The notes under the pieces: model-generated
The model's database searches: none
What the model saw: the letters and a program-made list of their open reading frames with translations, nothing else
What the model was told of the DNA's origin: nothing
Translations under genes and position numbers: made by a program
Origin: Saprospiraceae bacterium UBA6168
GTDB lineage: Bacteria; Bacteroidota; Bacteroidia; Chitinophagales; Saprospiraceae
Reading direction: 5' to 3'
NCBI GenBank assembly: GCA_002435785.1
Contig: DIUC01000082.1
Coordinates: forward strand, 49,903 to 113,902
Length of the DNA: 64,000 bases
Part shown: piece after piece, positions 1-8,560 of the stretch
How the letters are laid out: every line of letters starts with the position of its first letter
Position numbering within the stretch: the first letter of the stretch is position 1

Positions 1-52
1 CATTGTTGAGAATTTAAAGTGAAATGCCTACTCTGTTCGGGGATTTTCGGCA
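1..52 (-). promoter_or_regulatory. 5' leader, copy 1 (gene runs off the left edge)
   Basis: Read on the minus strand, this stretch carries GCCGAAAATCC, then AGAGTAGGCA, then TCACTTTAA and TTCT, ending at an ATG formed by the first three bases of the window. The same ordered blocks precede the AbfB-repeat gene near 3755-3802. I infer the shared 5' leader of a minus-strand gene lying outside the window. The start codon itself is a guess, because nothing downstream of it can be seen. Confidence 0.45.
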
Positions 53-82
53 GCGTCCCTGTCCATTGTTTTATTTGCCCAA

Positions 83-994
83 TCAGTGGTGCACGAGGGT
101 AATGACCCGCCCGTTCAGCGGCTGCACAGGCCGGTAGTTGTCGTGTAGGATATTGGTAAATGCCGCAATCTCTGCTGCGGTAGCCTGTACCTTGTTTTCC
201 ATTACTACCCAATGCACTACCTCGGAGCAGGGCGGTGTGGTCAGCGAGCCGGAGTAGCTGAAGTAGCTGTGGTTGTCGGGCAGCAGTTCGAAGGGGTTGT
301 AAACGAGGTCTTCCTCTTCGAACGGTGGCGCCCCAGCGGTGGGCAGGTGGTCAACGAACTGCGCCAAGAAGGGGTTGGAGGCCCCCTCTTCGAACATCAC
401 CCCGATGACGAGGTACTCGTTTTTCCAGACGTTGCGGCAAACCAAATGGGCTTCCAACGGGGCGTGGCCGCCGTCCACTTGGTGCTCGCTCTTGGCGTGG
501 AAGTGGAACTGCCCGAGGGTAAACTGGTTGAGCAGGCCGTTCTCCGTTTCGCCATAGTCAATATAGCTGCCCGGCTCCTGCTCAAACTCAATGGTATGGC
601 CGTTGTGGATGATTTTGGTCGTGGTCTCGTTGCCGTTCAGCACCAGTTCCGGCAGGCTGCTGTTCAGGACGGCGTTGACGATGTTGACGGGGCTTTGGCG
701 GTCGCCGAGGCAGTCGCCGTGGCCGCATACCATGCTCCAGCAAGCAGGGCCGCCAGCATGGTCGTATCCCCATTCGCCAGTCTCATTGGCCTCGTGGCAG
801 GGGTCTTCCACCTCGCAGTTTGGGCCGGAAAAGCCGTCCGGGCAAAAGCAGGAGCCGTCGGCGCAGATGCCGCCATTCTGGCAAGTGACAGTGGCGCAGG
901 GGTCGGCTGGGGTGTCGTCTTCTTTGCAGGCTGGTACCAGCAATGCGAGACTTAGGAGGGCGGTCAATGTGAATAGGATATGGTGTTTTTTCAT
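83..994 (-). CDS. Secreted alpha-carbonic anhydrase lipoprotein with EGF-like domain
   Basis: A 303-residue alpha-class carbonic anhydrase, which interconverts CO2 and bicarbonate. The N-terminus MKKHHILFTL is a lipoprotein signal with lipobox Cys23, so the protein should be membrane-anchored outside the cytoplasm. Residues 33-60 form a six-Cys EGF-like module. The catalytic domain follows: the zinc ligands appear as His164 and His166 (QFHFH) and His183 (EAHLV), and the family signature GSLTTPPCSE lies near the C-terminus. I chose the ATG at 994 because an upstream in-frame extension would bury the signal peptide. An EGF module fused to this enzyme is uncommon. A terminator hairpin separates it from the gene upstream. 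Confidence 0.93.
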   Translation of the reverse strand: MKKHHILFTLTALLSLALLVPACKEDDTPADPCATVTCQNGGICADGSCFCPDGFSGPNCEVEDPCHEANETGEWGYDHAGGPACWSMVCGHGDCLGDRQSPVNIVNAVLNSSLPELVLNGNETTTKIIHNGHTIEFEQEPGSYIDYGETENGLLNQFTLGQFHFHAKSEHQVDGGHAPLEAHLVCRNVWKNEYLVIGVMFEEGASNPFLAQFVDHLPTAGAPPFEEEDLVYNPFELLPDNHSYFSYSGSLTTPPCSEVVHWVVMENKVQATAAEIAAFTNILHDNYRPVQPLNGRVITLVHH

Positions 995-1021
995 TTTGAA
1001 GGAATTTAGATTGGAAATAAG

Positions 1022-1076
1022 AAAAGCGGCTGTGCGGACAATGGACATCATGTTCGCAGTCCACACAGCCGCTTTT
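1022..1076 (-). terminator. Rho-independent terminator after the AbfB-repeat gene
   Basis: Arms 1022-1039 and 1059-1076 form an 18-bp stem (AAAAGCGGCTGTG...) with a single G:T pair and a 19-nt loop, ending in a T run in the minus direction. It starts six bases beyond the stop of the upstream minus-strand gene. The stem is symmetric enough to act in both directions. Confidence 0.85.
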
Positions 1077-1081
1077 CCGGC

Positions 1082-3748
1082 TTACATTTTCTCGATAAGC
1101 CAAGAAGCATCCTGCTTAAACAGCTCGGAGCCATTGCTGTCATGGACGAACATGGCGAAGCCAGAGTGGCGCAGGTAATGGTTGGCAAACTTGACAGACT
1201 GGAAGGAGCGGAAGTTCCGCTCATTGGCGCCGGGTGCCGATGTCAGCGGCTTTACCGACTTGAATTTAGCTCCGTCGGGGACGTTGCCTCCTGTAGCTTT
1301 TTCCACGTGAACCTCCTTATTGTCGCGGGCGGTGAGGTACATATCAGCCCCGGCGTTTGTCACTTTGAAGGCATATATGTCGTTGCCGAGTTCCACCCGC
1401 TGTATTTCCATCCATTTCGCATTGCTGCCCAGCTTGGCCTGGCTCAAGATGCGCCCCCTGCTGTCGTTGTTGTTCGTTGCAAACCAATAGGAGTCCTTGT
1501 CCCCTTTGCCTTCGCTGATGGAGAAGGCGAGTACCTTGAACTTGTCGGGCAGGGCTACAGCGGCGCTTGAGGCTCCAGTGGAAGTTGCCTTGGCAAACCC
1601 TTCCTCGATGCGCCAAGAGGCATCCTGCTTGAACAGCTCTGAGCCGTTGCTCTCATGGACGAACATGGCAAAATGTTCGTGGCGCAGGTAATGGTTGGCG
1701 AACTTCACGGATACAAAAGAGCAGAAATTGCGGTCACTGGCTCCTTTTGCCGAGGTCAAGGCTTTTACCGACCTGAATTTAGCGCCCTCAGATACGTTGC
1801 CCCCTGTTGCCTTTTCGACGTGGACTTCTTTGTTGTCGCGGGCGGTGAGGTACATGTCGGAGCCGGAGTTTGTCACTTTGAAAGCATAGATGCCATTACC
1901 AAGGGAGACCTGCTGTATTTCCATCCACTTTGCATTGCTGCCCAGCTTGGCCTGGCTCAGGATGCGTCCCCTGCTGTCGTTGTTGTTCAAGGCAAACCAA
2001 TAGGAGTCCTTGTCCCCTTTTCCTTCGCTGATAGAGAAGGCATGTACCCTGAATTTATCCGGCAGCGCTACGGTTTCTGAAGACGCAGTCGCAGTTCCTT
2101 TGGATGTTGATACCACGGCCAATCCTGCCTCGATGAGCCAGGAAGCATTTTGATAGAATGCCTCGGAGCCATTACTCGCTTGGCAGGAAATGGCAAAACC
2201 TTGCTGGCAAAGGTAGTAGTCGGCGTATTTTACGGACACAAAGGAGCAGGAACTGCGCTTGCCACTGGCTTTGCCTGAGTACAGGGAAGCCACGCACCTG
2301 TACTTTGCGGCATCGGATACTTTGCCACCAACTGCTCTTTCGATATGGACTTCCTTGTTGTCGCGCACGGTCATATACATGTCGGTGCCAGCATTCAATA
2401 CCTTGAACGCACAGATGCCTCCACCCAAATCAATGCGCTGTATGTCCATCAATTTGGCATCGTTGCCCATTCTTGATGTGTTCAGCAAGCGGCACCGGCT
2501 GTCGTTGGTGTTCATACCGAAGCAGTACGACTCGCTACCACTTGACCAACCATAGACCCTGAACTCGCTGGGCAGCGTCACGGCTACTGACGAAGAAGTA
2601 GCCTTAGTTTCCTTGATAGATGCCGCCACGACCGATTCTTCCACTATGAACCAACTAGCATCCTGCTTGAAAAGGTCTGAGCCATCGCTCGCATTTACGA
2701 ACAGCATAAGTCCAGAGTGGCGCAGATAGTGGTTGGCGTATTTCACAGACAGGAAGGAGCCGCATGCACGGCCACCGGCGTTCTTCACAGTGGTCAGGGC
2801 ATCCACCATCTTGAATTGTGCGGCATCGGATATTTTGCCACCTACTGCCTTTTCAATATGCACTTCCTTGTTGTTGCGGACAGTGAGGTACATGTCGGTG
2901 CCAGCGTTCAATACCTTGAAAACAACGATGCCACCTAGGTAGGTTATCTGTTGGATGTCCAGCCATTTGCCGCTTTTGCCCAGTTTTGCCTGGCTTGATA
3001 TGAGGCAGCGGCTTTCACTGTTGTTCATGCTCATGCAATAGGGATCTTTGTCGCTTGATTGGCCTGCATTGATGGAATAGGCGTATAGCCTCCATGTACC
3101 GCCAATTGCCACCCCATCTGAAACCGCCAACACCGATGTTGAGCTAGCGGTAGGAGCCGTCTTCTCCGGCATGACCTCCTTGCCGTTTACGCTGACGTGG
3201 ATACCGCTCAGCGAGTTTCTGTCCGCACAATCGTCGAACTGGACGATGACAATGCGGTTGGCACCGCTGGCTATCTTGGCCTTTAGGTCCACATTCCCGA
3301 CGTTATCCCGACCATTGCTGATTATCAAATCTGCATTTGCATCAAAAGTGCCATTGGGGAACTTGGAATTGAAAATATAAATCCTGGCCCCATCATCCGC
3401 TTTGTCGTAAGACACGGTGAACTTGTCCACTTTTATGTTGGCGGGGATGCTCACGGAAGTCTGGAAATAAGTAAAGTCCAATTGTTCCCTGCACCGGACG
3501 GTGGATGACCTATCAATGAACACGTTGCCTGCGCTGTTTTTTGGAGCCTCCTTCCAGCCATTGTCATTTTGGGCAGGTATTTTGGCCTTTGCATAGGCGC
3601 TAGGGTCGCCGTTTTTCGGATTAGCATGGTTGACGATGCCTTCTTTGCCCTCATGGATTTGCCAGGGGCTTACGGTGATTTGAGCCATCAGGACAACAGG
3701 GCCAATGATGAGGATTAAAATGGCCATGAATGATTTCATCTCTTTCAT
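1082..3748 (-). CDS. Secreted protein with four AbfB-like (CBM42-type) beta-trefoil repeats
   Basis: An 888-residue exported protein; the N-terminus has a hydrophobic signal segment ending VVLMAQ. The first 200 or so residues form a beta-rich domain with a galactose-binding-like pattern. Four homologous units of about 160-170 residues follow. Each ends in a block of the type SVKFANHYLRH...FKQDASW, which matches the AbfB/CBM42 arabinofuranose-binding beta-trefoil signature. In unit 2 the YLRH motif is YLCQ and the block is diverged. No catalytic domain is seen, so adhesion or carbohydrate binding is inferred. The DNA repeats are visible with a period near 510 bp. Two nearby ATGs (3748, 3739) are possible starts. 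A terminator lies just downstream. Confidence 0.85.
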   Translation of the reverse strand: MKEMKSFMAILILIIGPVVLMAQITVSPWQIHEGKEGIVNHANPKNGDPSAYAKAKIPAQNDNGWKEAPKNSAGNVFIDRSSTVRCREQLDFTYFQTSVSIPANIKVDKFTVSYDKADDGARIYIFNSKFPNGTFDANADLIISNGRDNVGNVDLKAKIASGANRIVIVQFDDCADRNSLSGIHVSVNGKEVMPEKTAPTASSTSVLAVSDGVAIGGTWRLYAYSINAGQSSDKDPYCMSMNNSESRCLISSQAKLGKSGKWLDIQQITYLGGIVVFKVLNAGTDMYLTVRNNKEVHIEKAVGGKISDAAQFKMVDALTTVKNAGGRACGSFLSVKYANHYLRHSGLMLFVNASDGSDLFKQDASWFIVEESVVAASIKETKATSSSVAVTLPSEFRVYGWSSGSESYCFGMNTNDSRCRLLNTSRMGNDAKLMDIQRIDLGGGICAFKVLNAGTDMYMTVRDNKEVHIERAVGGKVSDAAKYRCVASLYSGKASGKRSSCSFVSVKYADYYLCQQGFAISCQASNGSEAFYQNASWLIEAGLAVVSTSKGTATASSETVALPDKFRVHAFSISEGKGDKDSYWFALNNNDSRGRILSQAKLGSNAKWMEIQQVSLGNGIYAFKVTNSGSDMYLTARDNKEVHVEKATGGNVSEGAKFRSVKALTSAKGASDRNFCSFVSVKFANHYLRHEHFAMFVHESNGSELFKQDASWRIEEGFAKATSTGASSAAVALPDKFKVLAFSISEGKGDKDSYWFATNNNDSRGRILSQAKLGSNAKWMEIQRVELGNDIYAFKVTNAGADMYLTARDNKEVHVEKATGGNVPDGAKFKSVKPLTSAPGANERNFRSFQSVKFANHYLRHSGFAMFVHDSNGSELFKQDASWLIEKM

Positions 3749-3754
3749 TTCTTT

Positions 3755-3802
3755 AAGAATTAAAGTGATTTTATTGCCTACTCTTTGCAGGATTTTCGGC
3801 TT
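3755..3802 (-). promoter_or_regulatory. 5' leader, copy 2 (upstream of the AbfB-repeat gene)
   Basis: The minus-strand order of blocks is GCCGAAAATCC, AGAGTAGGCA, TCACTTTAA, TTCT, ending a few bases before the start codon. The same blocks occur at 1-52. Spacers differ slightly between the copies while the blocks are conserved, as expected for a shared promoter, leader or operator. Confidence 0.5.
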
Positions 3803-3832
3803 ACTCCTTTTTAAGATTTGATTTTTTTGCAC

Positions 3833-4269
3833 CCTTCAAAGCCTGGGGTTTGGCATGGCAAGCCCAAGGCCCCATTGGTACAGGTGCAAGTCAGTTCTGT
3901 GGGTGTTCGTCAGGCAAAAAAGGCAGACCGGCTATACCACTTTAAGCTTTAATAAGCATACCGGCCTACCCTTTTTGCTGTGGTGTTCTTTTAAATTGGA
4001 GTGCAATAGTGGTGGAGACCTCGACCATGCAATCCAGCATGGGAGGTTCAGGGTGGAAATGACAGTTCTCATCTTATTTTTTGCTTTAAAGTGGTACAAC
4101 TGCTATTCGTGGTTCCTCGGAAAAATGAATAGCCGTTGTCTTAATCTTTCGCTGCAAAGATGGGGCAGCCCCAATGGGTTGATTTCGTCAACTTAGTCAC
4201 ATTTTCCGTCAAAATAAAAGAAAGGCACAGGTAGCAAAATCCGTCAGGGGCGGAATTTGTCGTTGAAAA
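3833..4269. other. Intergenic region with an imperfect hairpin
   Basis: A 437-base gap between two minus-strand genes. At 3915-3976 the arms AAAAAGGCAGACCGG and CCGGCCTACCCTTTTT form an imperfect stem flanked by A and T runs, a plausible bidirectional terminator. A short open frame at 3855-4196 on the plus strand has no recognisable features and I do not call it. Nothing else convincing is seen. Confidence 0.5.
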
Positions 4270-7200
4270 TCAAGCACTTAGGAAATCGGAGGGCAATTTC
4301 CCGAACCGCTGCTTGAAACTCCTTGAAAAAGAGCGGGCGTCGCTGTAGCCCACTTTGTCGGCGACTTTGGCGATGGAATTATAGCTGCGGTTTTCTAAAA
4401 GTCGGCGAGCTTGGTCGAGGCGGACTTCCTGCAAATATTGCAAGGGCGACAGCCCAGTGAGGCGCTTCAACTGCCGTAGCAAGGTAGATTCGCTCATGGC
4501 AAATTCAAAAGCTAGAAAAGGAATGTTCAGGGTCTCGTTGGCCATGTTTTTCTGGACAAAGGCTTCAAAGGATTCCAACCAAACCCGGTCTGGTTCGGAG
4601 ACCATGGGGCCGACAGCAACCACCTCGCCGGTGGCGGACAAGTTCAAATTGGGTTTCTCTGATTGGCGATTCTTGGAATTGGCCAGCAGGTTCTCAATCC
4701 GCACCAACAATTCCTCCTCGTCGAAGGGTTTGGTCAGGTAATCGTCCACCCCGATCCGCAGGGCCTTGAGGCGGTCGTCCAGCTCGGCCCGTGCCGTGAG
4801 CATGATGACGGGGATGTGGCGGGTGGCACCGTCGGACTTCAGCCTTTCGAGCAATTGGTAGCCGTCCATGACGGGCATCATGAGGTCGGAGAGAATTAAA
4901 AATTGAGAAATCGAAGATTCACGCAAGTAATTGAAAATTGAAAATTGAGCGTCTAAGTTTGCCCCGTCATTTTCAATTTTCCATTTTCCATTTATCAATT
5001 CTAAAGCTGCTTGCCCATTCTCGACACTGAGGACGTTGTATTTTTCCTCCAAAAGCAGCCGGATGTAATCTTGTAGTTGGGGGTTGTCCTCCACGACAAG
5101 GATGGTGGGCTTTGCATCGCCGGAAGTTACCGGGTTGGGTACATACTCTTTCGCAACAGCTGCGACGGCTGCCATCCCCAATTCATCCGATTGAGGACTG
5201 CCGTCCCGAGCCATCGGGACAAGACCTGCCGACGGCGGACTCTCCACCACCTTGACCGGGAACGCTACCCGGAAGGTGGAGCCTTTGCCGGGACTGCTTG
5301 CCACTTCGATTTTCCCGCCGAATAGTTTGGCGTATTCGTGGCAAAGTGCGAGGCCGATGCCCGTGCCGCCTTCGGCGGGCTTGTCGGGGCGGGTGGTCTG
5401 GAAAAAGCGGTCGAACACATGCGGCAGGTCCTCGGGGTGGATGCCGGGGCCGGTATCGGAGACGGAGATGACGAGGTATGAGGGATGAGGTGTGAGGGAT
5501 GAACCAACCTTGGCATGCATCCCTGTTTCCTCATCCCTCATTCCTATGTTTACTTTGATTTCCCCGCCCGCCGGGGTGAACTTGAAGGCATTGGAAAGCA
5601 GGTTGTAAATTATCTGGCGGCATTTCTCTTGGTCAATGATGGCCGTCAGTTGGTTGTCAAGGTTTGTTTTAAATAGAAAATCAATTGGCTTGCGGTCGGC
5701 CAATGACTGGAATTGTGCAGCGTAGTTTCCGAAAAACGGAGCGAGCGTGGTGGGCTTTTCGTTCAGTTCCATCTTGCCCACTTCCAATTTTTGCAAGTCA
5801 AGGATTTCGTTGACCAACTGCTGCAGTTCTTTTCCGCTGTTGTGGGCGGTTTGTACCAGGCGGGTTTGTTTTTCGGTCAGCTCGTTTTCTTTCAATAAGG
5901 ATTTGATGGGACTAAGCACGAGCGTGAGCGGTGTGCGCAGCTCATGGCTCACGTTGGCGAAGAAGCGGGACTTGGCAGCGTCGAGGCTTTTGAGCTGTTC
6001 GGCTTGCTGCTGGATGAGGGCATTTTGGGTGGCCAGTTCCTGTTTTGCTTTGCGCTGTTTGTTCATGCCAACGAGAAGCCCTCCGGCCAGCAGTAAAACC
6101 AAAAGCGTGATGATTAAGGCATTGCGAAGTTGTGATTTTTTTAGCCGGAGTTCCAGTTCCTGGTTCTTTTTCTCGATTGCCAATTGGTCTTTTTCCTGTT
6201 GAAGAAAATAGCTTTGTGGGTTGAACCCAGCACTCTGCGCCTTGAACCTATCCTTGTGGAACTGCTGTTTTTTTATGTACGCCAAAGCATCACCAAACCG
6301 TTGCTCTGCTTCGGCAATCTTGGCTTTGCGTTCATAATTTGCGGCCAACAAATCATCCAGCTCCAGCTTTTCGGCCTTTCCCTGCGCCTTTTCGAGGTAG
6401 GATTTCGCCATTGTCGAGTTCCCCCGCTCCCATTCCAAATCGGACAAGGAATGGAGTACCTGAATTTCAAGCCATCGGCTGGGTTCGGCTTCGCACAGCC
6501 GCAGGGTTTTTTGGTAAAAACGCTCCGCTTCCACCAATTTGTTTTGAACCATCAACAAGTCGGCCCGGCCCAGTACTGCATGAATAGCAGTGCCATATTC
6601 CATTGGCTTGATGGGGTCGGACAAAGGGACTTTTTCAAGCGCCTCCACATGTGTTTCCATTTTGTCGTACAGCCCGGCATCTTGCGTGTGCATCAAAAGC
6701 CGCTTGTGGAGGTGGTTCATATTGGCGGTGTCCCCATCCTTCGTGGCTTGGGCGAGCAAGGCTTCCATTTCGGGCAGGACTTCCTCGATTTTCCGGTAGC
6801 TGAGGCTGCGTTCCAACAAAGCCATTTTCGTGTGCATGATGGTGGATTGTTTGCCCAATTGTTCGAACAGCCGCAATGCTTTTTCAAGGTACACGATGGT
6901 CAGCCGCTCGTCCCCAATGGCGCCATGAAAACGGCTCAGGTTCTTGTAGGTGCTGGCCTCTTTTTCCAAATTGCTTAGTCGTTGGGCCACTTTTACCATT
7001 TCCTCCCCGACAAAAATGGCCGCCAGTAGGTTGAAGCGACGTTCCAGCTTAATCATGATGGCATAATAGGTCTGGAAAAGACAATTGTCATCCGCTCCGC
7101 AATGGCTCCGCACCAGTTGCAGGATGAATTGGCGGGTCGTGTCGGCACCCGGTTGTTCCAATTGTTTTTCGATGAGCGGCCAAAGGGGGTCGGCGGCGCT

Positions 7201-7296
7201 TGATGGGCGGGGGTTGCCTTGAGCCAATAGATTGCCCGCTATGCCGCCTGAAAATAGAAGCGATAGGATTAAAAAGTATGGGAATAGGTGGCTCAA
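4270..7296 (-). CDS. Hybrid sensor histidine kinase / response regulator with AraC-type output
   Basis: A 1008-residue one-protein two-component system. Order: signal peptide (1-25), helical TPR-like sensor (about 60-350), transmembrane segment (392-410), coiled coil, HisKA with phospho-acceptor His451 (SHELRTP), HATPase_c with N-box NLLSNAFKF and G-boxes DTGPG and GGTGIGL, receiver domain with Asp804 and Lys856, and an AraC-type helix-turn-helix at the C-terminus. It resembles Bacteroidota HTCS regulators but has TPRs instead of a beta-propeller. Two segments, residues about 585-607 and 770-799, are encoded by inverted short repeats and look like in-frame insertions. A third small palindrome (5203-5220) falls in the linker before the receiver. 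The ligand and target genes are unknown. Confidence 0.92.
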   Translation of the reverse strand: MSHLFPYFLILSLLFSGGIAGNLLAQGNPRPSSAADPLWPLIEKQLEQPGADTTRQFILQLVRSHCGADDNCLFQTYYAIMIKLERRFNLLAAIFVGEEMVKVAQRLSNLEKEASTYKNLSRFHGAIGDERLTIVYLEKALRLFEQLGKQSTIMHTKMALLERSLSYRKIEEVLPEMEALLAQATKDGDTANMNHLHKRLLMHTQDAGLYDKMETHVEALEKVPLSDPIKPMEYGTAIHAVLGRADLLMVQNKLVEAERFYQKTLRLCEAEPSRWLEIQVLHSLSDLEWERGNSTMAKSYLEKAQGKAEKLELDDLLAANYERKAKIAEAEQRFGDALAYIKKQQFHKDRFKAQSAGFNPQSYFLQQEKDQLAIEKKNQELELRLKKSQLRNALIITLLVLLLAGGLLVGMNKQRKAKQELATQNALIQQQAEQLKSLDAAKSRFFANVSHELRTPLTLVLSPIKSLLKENELTEKQTRLVQTAHNSGKELQQLVNEILDLQKLEVGKMELNEKPTTLAPFFGNYAAQFQSLADRKPIDFLFKTNLDNQLTAIIDQEKCRQIIYNLLSNAFKFTPAGGEIKVNIGMRDEETGMHAKVGSSLTPHPSYLVISVSDTGPGIHPEDLPHVFDRFFQTTRPDKPAEGGTGIGLALCHEYAKLFGGKIEVASSPGKGSTFRVAFPVKVVESPPSAGLVPMARDGSPQSDELGMAAVAAVAKEYVPNPVTSGDAKPTILVVEDNPQLQDYIRLLLEEKYNVLSVENGQAALELINGKWKIENDGANLDAQFSIFNYLRESSISQFLILSDLMMPVMDGYQLLERLKSDGATRHIPVIMLTARAELDDRLKALRIGVDDYLTKPFDEEELLVRIENLLANSKNRQSEKPNLNLSATGEVVAVGPMVSEPDRVWLESFEAFVQKNMANETLNIPFLAFEFAMSESTLLRQLKRLTGLSPLQYLQEVRLDQARRLLENRSYNSIAKVADKVGYSDARSFSRSFKQRFGKLPSDFLSA
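4905..5003. repeat. ATTGAAAATTG-type inverted repeat inside the receiver domain
   Basis: Tandem AATTGAAAATTGAAAATTG on one side and ATTTTCAATTTTCCATTTT on the other flank a unique centre. The element encodes about 30 extra residues between helix 2 and the strand carrying the phospho-acceptor Asp of the surrounding kinase, keeping the frame open. The same unit occurs in coding sequence at 39008-39095 and between genes at 28000-28045. Confidence 0.75.
5475..5547. repeat. GGGATGAGG-type inverted repeat inside the ATPase domain
   Basis: ATGAGGGATGAGGTGTGAGGG is mirrored by CCTCATCCCTCATTCC about 25 bases later. The element is translated in frame as roughly 23 residues between the N-box and the first G-box of the histidine kinase, where relatives normally have a short turn. 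Confidence 0.7.
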
Positions 7297-7540
7297 ACTA
7301 CTGCCATTTGTTTATTGTATTAACTGTCGAACGGTAAAAATCCACAAATTCTGGTTCAGACAAGCATAGCCTGAAAAAAAAAGTGTAGTCCTTATTGCCC
7401 AGTCGCCTTCCACGACAGGCTATTTTTCCACAAAAAAACAAACAAATGCTGTGTTGATTAAGCGCTTGCTTGTTTGGCGCATTACCTTTTTTGCTTCCTT
7501 TTCCAAAGCATACTTAGTTTCGCCCCGAATCCGCAGCACC

Positions 7541-8395
7541 ATGATTGAATTTCTTTCTTCACCATATCCGCTGACAAAAAGCACGTCCTCCACCCTCCTT
7601 TTTGCACTGGGCACTGGAGCGTTTGTCGCTTTTTTCCTCATCGTTTTCCAACCATTTGGCACACGGGAGTTCCAAAGCGAAACGAAGTACCTGTTCTTGG
7701 CGGGCTATGGTGTGGTCATTTCATTAGTGATATTGTTGGGCAGCAAGCTGCCGCTGGTGCTTTTCCCGAAGGTTTTTGAAGAAGAACGCTGGACGGTGGG
7801 CAAGCATATCCTTTATTCCACGTTGGTTTTTGCACTGGTGTTCTTCGCCTGCTATGTCTATAAAGACCTCGCCTTGGGCAACCCGGTATCGTGGCGGGGC
7901 TTCTTGGGCTTTTTTCCCATCGCCCTGTCCATTGCTGTTTTTCCGATTGCCGGGCTGGTCGTCGGCGATTATGTGCGCCAACTCCAGCGCCACACAAAAT
8001 TGGCCGCTGCCGCAAACAGCCATTTGGCACACCCGTTGCCAAAGGCCGATTCACTAAAAATCACCCTGCCCGACGAGAACGGCAAGCCCGTGCTCGAACT
8101 ACTGCCCACCCAATTGCTCTACCTCCAGGCCGCCGACAACTACGTGGAGGTTTTTCACCTCGAAAACGCCGCCACGCCACGTCGCACCATCCTCCGCAAC
8201 TCGCTGTCGGCACTGGAAACCGTTCCCGGCAACGGCTGCCTTTTCCGCTGCCACCGCTCCTACCTCGTCAACCTCTCGCTGGTCGAGCGGGTCACCGGCA
8301 ATGCCCAAGGCTACCGCCTGCACTTCGCAGGATTGGAGGCTTCCGTGCCGGTGGCCCGTGGCCGCAGCGCCGAGGTTTTGGACAAATTGCGCTGA
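7541..8395 (+). CDS. LytTR-family transcriptional regulator with membrane domain
   Basis: A 284-residue protein with about four hydrophobic segments in residues 15-145 and a C-terminal LytTR DNA-binding domain (from about 185). The LytTR motifs include YLQAADNYVEV, LRNSL and CHRSYLVN. It has no receiver domain, so it is probably a membrane-bound one-component regulator, a common Bacteroidota design. I chose the ATG at 7541 (MIEFLSSPYP) over an upstream in-frame ATG because the extension is arginine-rich and not conserved-looking. It precedes the CPBP protease gene and is transcribed divergently from the histidine kinase gene. Confidence 0.85.
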   Translation: MIEFLSSPYPLTKSTSSTLLFALGTGAFVAFFLIVFQPFGTREFQSETKYLFLAGYGVVISLVILLGSKLPLVLFPKVFEEERWTVGKHILYSTLVFALVFFACYVYKDLALGNPVSWRGFLGFFPIALSIAVFPIAGLVVGDYVRQLQRHTKLAAAANSHLAHPLPKADSLKITLPDENGKPVLELLPTQLLYLQAADNYVEVFHLENAATPRRTILRNSLSALETVPGNGCLFRCHRSYLVNLSLVERVTGNAQGYRLHFAGLEASVPVARGRSAEVLDKLR

Positions 8396-8473
8396 CATTT
8401 CGCCCCAGCAGCCTGCATTTCGCCCCAAAACGCTGCCATTCGCCCCGCCCGTTTGCCGTTCGGCCCTTCGTAC

Positions 8474-8504
8474 TTTACAAGCCCTTTCTGCCACGATACA
8501 TTTG
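8474..8504 (+). promoter_or_regulatory. Bacteroidota-type promoter upstream of the CPBP gene
   Basis: TACATTTG at 8497-8504 fits the TAnnTTTG -7 consensus, and a TTT lies about 20 bases upstream. Transcription would begin near 8511, about 50 bases before the ATG at 8561, which supports that start over an upstream in-frame one. Confidence 0.5.
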
Positions 8505-8560
8505 TCTTCGTCAAACCGGGCAAAGGTCGTCCGGCACTGTTCCACCAAAATATTGTCAAC

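Noticed and set aside
212..955. A 247-residue open frame on the plus strand over the carbonic anhydrase gene
   Set aside because: It is the antisense of a clear enzyme gene; its residues (long valine, glycine and alanine runs) are typical of antisense frames in GC-rich DNA.
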